DNA of 64,000 bases from Eubacteriales bacterium (GTDB lineage Bacteria > Bacillota > Clostridia > Lachnospirales > Lachnospiraceae), in contig JAUNJF010000007.1 of the NCBI GenBank assembly GCA_030533405.1, positions 42,512 through 106,511 of the forward strand, given 5' to 3'. The notes under the pieces were generated by a model. It saw only the letters and a list, made by a program, of their open reading frames with translations, was not told the origin of the DNA and made no database searches. How positions within the stretch are numbered: position 1 is the stretch's first letter; the number at the start of each line of letters is the position of its first letter. The translations under genes were made by a program, and so were the position numbers. Shown here piece by piece: positions 56,735 through 64,000 of this stretch.

Positions 56735-57579
56735 CTATTTCTTCTCAGTTCCTGGAAGATTACTTAATTCCAAACTACTGAGTGTGGTCATCTGCTGAAC
56801 AGCGAGTTCATGTAATAACCGCATCCTTTCAGCCTGACTTTTTCCTTGCTTAATCAAAATAGCATTGTAGCTTTCCATATTAGCTAACACAAGTAACTGA
56901 TATATTGTTGCTGCATCTCTAATGTTTCCTTTTTCATTTGAATTACTGCACGCCACTCTTTTGCGGTCTTACCAAATAGTACCGTATTAAGTAAATCTGC
57001 CTCACTTGCATAGGTATAAGATATCTGCTGTGGTGTAAGTATTGGTGGAATTAGATTTTCTTTAATCGCATCTGTGTGAACTCTGTAATTTAATTTTGAA
57101 ATTTCACGATTAAGATTCCAACCTAAAGATAATCTTGCATTTTCCCCTTCTTTCAGACGTTGATAATCTTCAATTATATATAACTTAAATTCTGGCGAAA
57201 TCCACGAAGCAAATTCAAATGCTATATCTTTATGTGCATAAGTAGACGCATACCTACCACCTTTCGTTACTATCCCTATTGCATTTGTTGTTTCAACCCA
57301 TCTTTTAGGGGTTAAAACAAAACTATTTGTTCCCGCTTCGTTTTTAATTGCCTCGAATTCGATACAATTAAAATTAGTATTATGAATAGATTCCCACAGG
57401 CCTACAAATGCTACAGTACTTTTATTACGCAACCAGTTCTGAATAACATATCCTGGATATTCGCCTTCTCTCTTTTTTGCTATATCTGTCAACGATATGT
57501 AATCATTTTGTAAATCCTCTGAATACACGCTAATATCTATACCATTGGCATGGATTGTATCTTTAATTATCTTCGCCAT
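56735..57579 (-). pseudogene. KilA-N domain protein with frameshift
   Basis: Starting at 57579, an N-terminal KilA-N domain (residues about 5-110; DYISLTDIAKKREGEYPG, VIQNWLRNKSTVAFVGLWE) runs in one frame to FGKTAKEWRAVIQ and then stops early. A second frame supplies the expected continuation EKGNIRDAATIYQLLVLANMES and KQGKSQAERM to 56735. One missing T near 56937-56939 (an A of the coding strand) explains the break; restored length is about 281 aa. KilA-N proteins are DNA-binding, frequent in phages and mobile elements. It overlaps the HTH gene by 17 nt. Sequencing error is possible. Confidence 0.85.
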
Positions 57580-57790
57580 CCTTCTCCTCCTTTTCTTTTA
57601 CCATATTTTCCATTCGAATATAATATGCTAAAAGCCTAATAAGATAGTCTGGTGCATTACGTGTTCCTCTTTCCCATTCGGTAACAGTTCTATATGGAAT
57701 ATCAAAACACTCACAAAACTCCTTACGATTCATTCCTGTAGATTCACGCAATTTTTTAATTTCAATTTGACATTCGGTTCGTTGTTCCAT
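57563..57790 (-). CDS. Small HTH (XRE) regulator (75 aa)
   Basis: Single helix-turn-helix: KKLRESTGMNRKEFCECFDI then YRTVTEWERGTRNAPDYLI. The ATG at 57790 has GGGAGATGATG before it. It forms an operon with the KilA-N gene and is preceded by a promoter flanked by two related palindromes, so it is probably autoregulated. Confidence 0.85.
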   Translation of the reverse strand: MEQRTECQIEIKKLRESTGMNRKEFCECFDIPYRTVTEWERGTRNAPDYLIRLLAYYIRMENMVKEKEEKDGEDN

Positions 57791-57806
57791 AAATCATCAT
57801 CTCCCA

Positions 57807-57858
57807 TTTACACTTTGTGTACATTATATCACATAACTTTATGTTACACAATGTGTAA
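57807..57858 (-). promoter_or_regulatory. Promoter with paired palindromic operators for the HTH/KilA-N operon
   Basis: Minus-strand promoter: TTGTGT (57851-57846), 17-nt spacer, TATAAT (57828-57823). A perfect palindrome TTACACAATGTGTAA (57844-57858) covers the -35; a related site TTTACACTTTGTGTA (57807-57821) lies just after the -10. Binding at both would block transcription. Confidence 0.75.
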
Positions 57859-57881
57859 ACAAAGTTTTTGATGCCCGATCT

Positions 57882-57970
57882 TCTGTAAGCTCAGACAAAT
57901 TTCTAAATGGACCATAATCCTTATCATATTAATGATATAAATACATCTGTTTTCCTCCTGCACATTTAAC
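57882..57970 (-). pseudogene. Broken 5' fragment of the 179-aa gene (89-bp repeat, copy 2)
   Basis: Ribosome site AGGAGGAAA, then ATGTATTTATATCAT and a TAA at codon 6, followed by codons for YDKDYGPFRNLSELTED. The match to 56618-56706 ends abruptly on both sides. Clear relic of a duplicated gene start. Confidence 0.88.
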
Positions 57971-57992
57971 TCCATTGGAAATGCATTAATTG

Positions 57993-58032
57993 GCTAGAGC
58001 CAACCATATCACACATAATGGTTGGCTCTAGC
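57993..58032. terminator. Perfect 15-bp hairpin
   Basis: GCTAGAGCCAACCAT (57993-58007) pairs with 58018-58032 over a 10-nt loop. T-run (CTTTT) only on the plus strand. It lies 75 nt past the DUF6273-type gene's stop and may end its transcript inefficiently. Confidence 0.55.
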
Positions 58033-58107
58033 TTTTATGTCAATATTATATTTATTGCAAATTAAGAATACCCTATAACAGCATTGCTTTCAGATAGATT
58101 TGCATAT

Positions 58108-59568
58108 TTACTTTATCGTAAATACTATCATCTTTTTTGTCATCTCATATTTGCCCTTTTTAGCCGCCGTAATACAAATCCAATATTTACCCTTTGGTGC
58201 TCCCTTCTTAAGGGTTACTACACCCTTAGTAGATACCGAAATATACTTCTTCGCATTCTTTGGAGTACCAATAACCTTATATGTAAGCTTACCACCTTCC
58301 TTTGATTTCGCCTTAAGATTAAAACGTACCCCCTTCGACTTTAACTGAGCTGCCTTTACTGTCGCCGATTTTAGTTTAAATGTAATAGTCTGTGTTGATA
58401 CTGAATTTAATCTCTTTGTTGATACGATAGGCGTTCCAATCGTATATACAGAAGAAGATAATTTAAGTCTAAGTGCCGGTCTAATGCCGTCCGTACCTGT
58501 ACCAGATTGACCTTCCCAATCATTATACCAACCAGCAACTTTCACATAAGGAACTCCACGATTATCATATTCACCATAGTATGCATTTCCTAGATACCAT
58601 TGATTTTGGTCTGCATATTGAGTCATGTTAGAACTATTACCGATACCCATCGCTTTCGCATAAGTTGAACTATTTACACAACGTGCAGGATCTTCCCCTA
58701 AACAATCATAACAAAAGCCATAGTCTTTCATTTTAGCTTCACTATCTGAAATAAGATATATTTTATCTTTTACCTGACCATAATCATAACCTAATTTACT
58801 TGCTACGATTGACTTTTTTTCTTGTGTAGAAAAAGCTGTATTATAAAATCCATTTGCCGCATAATTTTTCTTTTCTTTATTGTAGCTTGCCTTATAAGAA
58901 TTAAGAAAGCTTCTAATTGTTGCGTTTTTCCAATCAGAATCAGACATTCCATCATTGTATGCTTTACACTCCAAGCAAACATCTGACAGCAAAAGGGCAT
59001 TGTCGCCTTCTACCTGTAACACACGCCATTTTATTGGCTGATACATAAAATAATGATACGAATCATCAATATGTTCATACGTATTTTTTAGCTCACCGCC
59101 CTGATCTACAAAACCTGATCCACCCCAATTATAATAATTATCTGTATAATAAATTTTATCATTGTAATATGTTGCATCCGTATATTTTACTCGACGATAC
59201 TGAACACCATCAATAACAGCATCTCCATTCGCATCCCACTTTTTACAACTTGTAAGTGCCCTATATATCTTGGCATCAACAATATAATCATTACCCCTAT
59301 TACGACGAATTTTAGATACTGTTGTCTCCTTATCAACACTTGGAACAACCTCCGCCTGTGGATAAGATCCAAAATAAATCACGCTATAAGTAGACTTTAA
59401 TCCTGTCTTTTCGCTATAAACCTGTTTTGGATTCTTTACTGGCGCATTAGATGCAGCAGCAATTTGAACATTTACTAAGGACAATGCCATAGCCAAGCAT
59501 AAAGCACTGGCAACTAATTTCCTAAACAACTTGTTAGATTTTTCATGCTTTCTAAATAATCTCTTCAT
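58108..59568 (-). CDS. Secreted DUF6273-like protein (486 aa)
   Basis: Basic N-terminus and signal peptide to about residue 39 (IAAA-SN). The DUF6273-like region (about 60-385) holds VIYFGSYPQAEV, YQPIKWRVLQVEGDNALLLSD and TDGIRPALRLKL, all usual for the family. The C-terminal 100 residues form an Ig-like, Lys-rich module ending in YEMTKKMIVFTIK. Function unknown; probably surface-associated. AAGGAGAG precedes the ATG. Confidence 0.82.
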   Translation of the reverse strand: MKRLFRKHEKSNKLFRKLVASALCLAMALSLVNVQIAAASNAPVKNPKQVYSEKTGLKSTYSVIYFGSYPQAEVVPSVDKETTVSKIRRNRGNDYIVDAKIYRALTSCKKWDANGDAVIDGVQYRRVKYTDATYYNDKIYYTDNYYNWGGSGFVDQGGELKNTYEHIDDSYHYFMYQPIKWRVLQVEGDNALLLSDVCLECKAYNDGMSDSDWKNATIRSFLNSYKASYNKEKKNYAANGFYNTAFSTQEKKSIVASKLGYDYGQVKDKIYLISDSEAKMKDYGFCYDCLGEDPARCVNSSTYAKAMGIGNSSNMTQYADQNQWYLGNAYYGEYDNRGVPYVKVAGWYNDWEGQSGTGTDGIRPALRLKLSSSVYTIGTPIVSTKRLNSVSTQTITFKLKSATVKAAQLKSKGVRFNLKAKSKEGGKLTYKVIGTPKNAKKYISVSTKGVVTLKKGAPKGKYWICITAAKKGKYEMTKKMIVFTIK

Positions 59569-59763
59569 ATAGTACTCTACTCTCCTTGTATATTTTTTGT
59601 TTATTCCTAATACAATTCACAATGTGTGAATGCAGTACGTATTATGATTACCAAGGATTAACGCCTTATATCCGAAATGCATATCACTTCTCTCCGTTCG
59701 AGCTATGTTCTCCATCCACCCAGACATTTTCCCCAACAGGAAAAGTATCCACAACATGCTTAT

Positions 59764-59937
59764 TTAAATCCAAGTAGATACCTTGCTGGTTCCATCATAT
59801 TTTTCACTGCACCTGACAGCCTGATAAAATGTCTCCTGCGTCACTTCTTCCGCGATAAATTCATTTCCCGTCTTCGGCAGCAAAAAGCGATATACCATAT
59901 CCGCATACTCACGATATATTTCATCCAGCGACTGCAT
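59764..59937 (-). pseudogene. N-terminal fragment of an ECF-type sigma factor (57 aa)
   Basis: From the ATG at 59937 (GGAGG upstream) it reads IYREYADMVYRFLLPKTG, then FIAEEVTQETFYQAV and YDGTSKVSTWI, which is sigma-70 region 2 (normally AEDLVQETF ... STWL), and stops there; region 4 is missing. The remaining parts of the 59569-60162 gap show no further recognisable gene. Likely relic of a lost sigma/anti-sigma pair. Confidence 0.75.
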
Positions 59938-60162
59938 GCATTCCTTACCTCCTTCCTTACCAAGATTTTGTTTTCATATATTCATGTAATATTTTACGTG
60001 TTCGTTACAAGAAAAGAAAAATTTTTCCACCATTCCACCATTTCCACCATTTAATACCATTATCAGTGTCCGCTATCTTTTCCGAATAAACGGATTGACA
60101 ATCGCCACTTTCCATAGTATTATCCTTTTATAAAGGAAATGGGTTTTTTGTCTGGTAAGCGA

Positions 60163-61044
60163 TTATTCGCCGAGAGAGTTGCTCGTTTCTTTTTTTATGT
60201 CTATAACATCATACAAATACAATTTACCATCATTTGAATGGCGTACCAGCATAGATGCGTGAAAGACATTGTACCTTTCTAATTCGCCCTTGTCGTCATA
60301 AACTGGAAGTGCAAATCTAGAATCATATCTGTACCATCCATTTTTTGCATCTCTTTTATGCTTATCCTCATGATTCTCTCTAAAATGTTTTCCTACTGCT
60401 ATCTCTATCATTTCAGGAAGTCCCGTTGTTGCATTTGCTTTTGCCTTTGCATTTGTACCTTTTATGCTATTAGTATATTTTGATCCACTATATTCCTTTG
60501 GGAGATCAGAACCAATATAGACAATATCTCCAGTTGCGGCAATTGTATAAAATTCTCCAACATACTCTTTTAAATACTCTCTAACATCTTTCCAGTCTAC
60601 AGAACGTTTTCCCTTAAATCTGATATCATTAATAATAACAATATTATTCCCATCAACATCCTGGATAACAGATACATTTCTCTTAATGTTTTTTGTCTCA
60701 TTTTCCTGATTGATTTCTTCGCATATTTCAACTAACTCAAAATATCTTAGTAATCTTCTTTTCGTTTCATAATCTGAGTTTCTAAATACTTCAATGATAT
60801 GTTTTTCATCAAAAATATAATCTGTCTGAGTTACCTGATCGGATTCTTCCTCATCACAAAGCAAATCCACAAGCGACATATCAAGTGCCTTACAAATAGC
60901 AACCAGCTTGTCCGCCTGTGGATTAATCTTTTTCTTACGCCAGTCACTAATCGTACTGGTAGCAATACCAGTTCTTCGTGATAATTCAATCTGGCTCATA
61001 TTTAATTCTTCTAGTCTGGCAAATATTTTTTCATATATATTCAT
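60163..61044 (-). CDS. HTH (XRE) protein fused to a polyvalent-protein-like domain (293 aa)
   Basis: Residues 4-62: XRE helix-turn-helix (MSQIELSRRTGIATSTISDW). Residues about 165-290: a domain with YSGSKYTNSIKGTNAKAKAN, GLPEMIEIA, HKRDAKNGWYRYDSRFALP and GKLYLYDVIDIKKETS. This pattern is, from memory, that of LPD3/PBECR-type domains found in phage polyvalent and head-morphogenesis proteins. A repressor-plus-effector or immunity-linked protein is possible. AAAGGAT precedes the ATG. Confidence 0.7.
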   Translation of the reverse strand: MNIYEKIFARLEELNMSQIELSRRTGIATSTISDWRKKKINPQADKLVAICKALDMSLVDLLCDEEESDQVTQTDYIFDEKHIIEVFRNSDYETKRRLLRYFELVEICEEINQENETKNIKRNVSVIQDVDGNNIVIINDIRFKGKRSVDWKDVREYLKEYVGEFYTIAATGDIVYIGSDLPKEYSGSKYTNSIKGTNAKAKANATTGLPEMIEIAVGKHFRENHEDKHKRDAKNGWYRYDSRFALPVYDDKGELERYNVFHASMLVRHSNDGKLYLYDVIDIKKETSNSLGE

Positions 61045-61134
61045 GATATAATATCCTTTCGTTATTTTTATTCCGATTTTTCGGATATAATATCACGATT
61101 TTTATGTCTTTTCAAGAACTTATGGTTTACATTA

Positions 61135-61938
61135 TTAATTTTTATCAAAGCCAACCATACATAGGCTTCCTCTAATTTCAAAACCAACTTTTTGATAACA
61201 CTTATTAGATGCTGCATAATCAGCATTAGTATACAAGGTTGGAATAAATCCTTTTTCATACGCTTCTTTTGTCGCATAGTAGACAACATTTTCTGCATAA
61301 TGCTTTCTTCTATGCTGTGGAGGCGTATAAACTTGTCCCACACAAGCCATCTCACCATCTATTCTTACATCACATGCAGCAACTGTTTCACCATCCATAT
61401 TTTTCCAGAAGAATACTGGAATAGATTCAAGCTCACTCTTAGCATCATTCCTATAGCCTTCATCATCCTTCTGGTCAAGTTTTATTGCGTCATGAAATGC
61501 TTTTTTTACTTGTGTATACTCTTCAAGATCATCTAACGAACATCTATATACTTTTCCTTCAGCTAATACATGCGGTTCAATTGGATTCCTACACTCATAA
61601 GCCAGCATGTTTGTTATGATTTTCAACTTAAGATTTTCTTCCTGTGCCTTATCCTCCAAGTACTCTGCAAATTCGTATTTTACATTAAAACTAATATCAT
61701 TATTTAACAAATCATATTGTTTCATTGCAGCCCATATCAGCTCTTTTATATCTTCATCAATATCATCAACCGTCCAGATCCAAACAGGAAATGGTGGTGT
61801 AGAATAACACAGTATAAAATTCTTATGATCCGTTAACTTCAATTTACAATTTCCTGGCATAATTCTTTGAAGAACTTGAAATGTAAAAATATCTTTATCT
61901 AGTAATCTATAATCTTCTTCATTAAAAAATTTATCCAT
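61135..61938 (-). CDS. GNAT family N-acetyltransferase (267 aa)
   Basis: C-terminal GNAT domain (about 130-265): VGQVYTPPQHRRKHYAENVV is the acetyl-CoA loop (Q/RxxGxG/A variant) and YTNADYAASNKCYQKVGFE the end motif. The N-terminal 125 residues form an extra domain as in several Firmicute GNAT proteins. Substrate unknown. The ribosome site is weak (GGAG, 10 nt away). It is upstream of the HTH fusion gene in the same direction. Confidence 0.85.
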   Translation of the reverse strand: MDKFFNEEDYRLLDKDIFTFQVLQRIMPGNCKLKLTDHKNFILCYSTPPFPVWIWTVDDIDEDIKELIWAAMKQYDLLNNDISFNVKYEFAEYLEDKAQEENLKLKIITNMLAYECRNPIEPHVLAEGKVYRCSLDDLEEYTQVKKAFHDAIKLDQKDDEGYRNDAKSELESIPVFFWKNMDGETVAACDVRIDGEMACVGQVYTPPQHRRKHYAENVVYYATKEAYEKGFIPTLYTNADYAASNKCYQKVGFEIRGSLCMVGFDKN

Positions 61939-62295
61939 TTATTTTTTTCTCCATCATAATCTTTTCTCTCAAACGACTTACCTCTGTTTGTGCGAACATT
62001 TTTTATGCCGATTTTTCACCAACTCCAAGCCATTTTTCACCTGAAATCATATATTATTCGCGCACGTCTAAGGCCATTTTTAATTGTTTACCCCCTACGG
62101 TTTTATACACATTTTCGTCGTCTAAAAACACAGTCACATATTTTTAAAAAATGCCCTCAAACCCGCATAAAATCAAGGTTTACGCGACAGTAAGCAAACG
62201 GTCTCAACGTGCAAAATCCCACCAAACTACACTACGACACAAGCCTTTACAACATGATAGCCTTAATGCTTCACTTTATAATCTCCCACTAAGCA
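61939..62295. other. Intergenic region without recognisable gene
   Basis: 357 bp of AT-rich sequence with runs of T and A and several short GCCATTTTT/GCCGATTTTT repeats. I see no convincing gene, RNA or element. Confidence 0.5.
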
Positions 62296-63870
62296 TTAGC
62301 TTTCCAACTCTACCGGCTTTGTCACATATTTAATGGCTGTAAAAATACCAATAATCGCTGCAATTCCCACCACCATCGGCACAACCGGATTTTGAACAAA
62401 ACCTGCAATTACATATGCCAAACACGAAATCACCGCAACAACGATGACATACGGAATTTGCGTTGATACATGGCTTACATGATTACATTGTGCCCCGGCT
62501 GAAGCCATAATCGTAGTATCTGAAATAGGCGAACAATGATCGCCACAAACTGCACCTGCCATACATGCAGAAATGGAAATAATCATTAATACTGGATTCT
62601 TATCCTGAAACGCATTTACCACAATCGGAATCAGAATACCAAAGGTTCCCCATGAAGTACCTGTTGCAAACGCAAGAAAAACAGCAATTAGGAATATAAT
62701 AGCTGGTAAGGTGTTAATCAAATTACCCGACATCAACTTCACAAGACCTGCAACATAATCCTTTGCACCCAAGCTGTCTGTCATAAATTTAAGCGTCCAC
62801 GCAAATGTAAGAATCAGGATTGCAGGTACCATTGCCTTAAAGCCCTCTGGAATGCATTCACAAATCTTTTTAAACTGAATAACATTTCTGCATAAGTAGA
62901 AAACAATTGTAATCACAAGTGCAAAGAAACTACCAAGCATAAGACCTACTGACGCATCAGAATTGGAAAATGCACTGATAAAGTTCTCGCCCGAGAAAAA
63001 TCCACCTGTGTAAATCATTCCAATCACACAACTGGTAATCAGCATAATGATAGGAAATACAAGGTCTATTACCTTACCATTAGAATTGGTAAACTGATAC
63101 TCCACTTTTTCAAACTGTGCATCCTTAACCGTTATAAGATCTCCATTTGCAGCATTGCTCTCATGAACCTTCATTGGGCCAAAATCCACCTTAAGCAATA
63201 CAATAGAAAACATTGCGATAATCGTGAAAATCGCATAATAGTTATAAGGAATTGCTCGAATAAATACCGAGAATCCGTCTTCTCCCTCTACAAATCCAGA
63301 TACCGCAGCAGCCCAGGAAGAAATAGGCGCAATGATACAGATTGGGGCAGCTGTCGCATCAATTAAATACGCAAGCTTTGCCCTTGAAATCTTATGACTA
63401 TCCGTTACCGGTCGCATCACACTACCAACCGTAAGACAATTAAAATAATCATCAATAAAAATCAACATACCAAGAACAATGGCTGCAATCTGCGCACCTA
63501 CTCTGCTCTTAATATACGTGCTTGCCCATTTACCAAATGCAGCAGAACCGCCTGCCTCATTCATCAGACAAACCATAATTCCAAGTATTACCAAAAACAC
63601 TAAAATGCCCACATTATATGGGTCGGAAAGCGAACCGATCATACCATCCTGAAAAATATGACTTACTGACCTTTCAAGATTAAAATCTACACTTTCTCCA
63701 TTTTGACAAATACCATATAACACACCGCCAATTGTAATTCCCACAAACAAAGAGCTATAAACCTCTTTCGTTATAAGCGCAAGCACAATCGCAACGATTG
63801 GCGGAATCAATGCCCAAAATGTTTCATAAAGCATTGGTGTGTAAGAAATCGTTTCTAACGCTGCCATCAT
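62296..63870 (-). CDS. NhaC-type Na+/H+ antiporter family transporter (524 aa)
   Basis: About twelve hydrophobic segments. GVLVFLVILGIMVCLMNEAGGSAAFG-type and FATGTSWGTFGILIPIV plus CGDHCSPISDTTIMASAGA are marks of the NhaC family, which exchanges sodium for protons or carries amines and carboxylates. Start at 63870 has GGGGGGAT; a second Met follows immediately. The C-terminal FTAIKYVTKPVE tail is cytosolic. Confidence 0.9.
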   Translation of the reverse strand: MMAALETISYTPMLYETFWALIPPIVAIVLALITKEVYSSLFVGITIGGVLYGICQNGESVDFNLERSVSHIFQDGMIGSLSDPYNVGILVFLVILGIMVCLMNEAGGSAAFGKWASTYIKSRVGAQIAAIVLGMLIFIDDYFNCLTVGSVMRPVTDSHKISRAKLAYLIDATAAPICIIAPISSWAAAVSGFVEGEDGFSVFIRAIPYNYYAIFTIIAMFSIVLLKVDFGPMKVHESNAANGDLITVKDAQFEKVEYQFTNSNGKVIDLVFPIIMLITSCVIGMIYTGGFFSGENFISAFSNSDASVGLMLGSFFALVITIVFYLCRNVIQFKKICECIPEGFKAMVPAILILTFAWTLKFMTDSLGAKDYVAGLVKLMSGNLINTLPAIIFLIAVFLAFATGTSWGTFGILIPIVVNAFQDKNPVLMIISISACMAGAVCGDHCSPISDTTIMASAGAQCNHVSHVSTQIPYVIVVAVISCLAYVIAGFVQNPVVPMVVGIAAIIGIFTAIKYVTKPVELES

Positions 63871-63913
63871 ATTTTATCCCCCCGTTTTCTATCTTTACAA
63901 AAACAGCAAAGCT

Positions 63914-64000
63914 TTATCCGTAAATGCACGCACAATCATCTACCTGTGGTTCATACCCCTCATATGCATTCTTGCGCAACAACACGATACTTTCTGTGTG
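63914..64000 (-). CDS. C-terminal end of an unidentified gene, cut by the window edge
   Basis: 28 codons in frame with the edge, ending ...VDDCACIYG and TAA. The opening HTESIVLLRK resembles the end of RlmD-type rRNA uracil methyltransferases (HVETVVLLS), but too little is present to decide. Confidence 0.4.
   Translation of the reverse strand, partial: HTESIVLLRKNAYEGYEPQVDDCACIYG

Overview
The window is AT-rich DNA from a Gram-positive, spore-forming anaerobe of the class Clostridia, most probably family Lachnospiraceae. The evidence is both dipicolinate synthase genes, a SpoIID/SpoIIQ-type cluster, the MurT/GatD pair, an ileS T-box leader, a GH94 cellobiose phosphorylase, large BspA-like and choline-binding-repeat exoproteins, and an anaerobic-type corrinoid operon. 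No rRNA, tRNA or CRISPR array was seen. Most genes lie on the minus strand.

Layout. 1-1815: start of an asparagine synthetase and the spoVFA-spoVFB spore dipicolinate operon, preceded by a sigma-K-like promoter. 2073-3558: a small Ig-like protein, an anchored cell-wall amidase and a GIY-YIG protein. 3768-9720: a three-gene minus-strand operon (CpXC zinc protein, DUF6063-like winged-helix protein, 1479-aa MukB/SMC-like coiled-coil ATPase), the best candidate for an undescribed system. 9783-12448: pyruvate kinase and a small alarmone synthetase. 12651-16025: cellobiose phosphorylase, a lipoprotein and a tiny Cys-rich protein on the plus strand. 16281-18702: acyl carrier protein and a frameshifted PAS-GGDEF-EAL protein. 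18878-22300: SpoIID-like, L,D-transpeptidase and SpoIIQ-like cell-wall proteins. 22363-33026: glycogen phosphorylase, choline-binding-repeat amidase, IleRS with a T-box leader, a DUF1002 protein, a YugP-type metalloprotease and a WYL regulator. 33136-36902: GatD/MurT and a CAP-domain exoprotein. 37453-38461: a small alarmone hydrolase and a Nudix hydrolase. 38477-46665: corrinoid ring genes cbiD, cbiF, cbiG, cbiH, a cobK-cbiE-cbiT fusion, cbiA and cbiL. 46740-54925: NlpC/P60 protein, S1 protein, an orphan FliD-like protein with a structured leader, the TIGR03915/TIGR03916 DNA-repair pair and a Uup-type ABC-F ATPase.

From 55 to 62 kb the content becomes accessory: secreted proteins of unknown role, a KilA-N/HTH module with paired operators and a frameshift, an 89-bp direct repeat holding a broken gene start, a sigma-factor fragment, an HTH protein fused to a domain resembling those of phage polyvalent proteins, and a GNAT enzyme. 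The window ends in an NhaC-type antiporter.

Several genes form functional groups: corrinoid ring synthesis, alarmone synthesis and hydrolysis, spore-coat and cortex biology, and cell-wall turnover. A family of AT-rich inverted repeats (about 11551, 36995 and 45466) is scattered between genes. Two genes carry what looks like the same kind of lesion, one missing A in a short A-run of the coding strand, which should be checked against reads before they are called dead.
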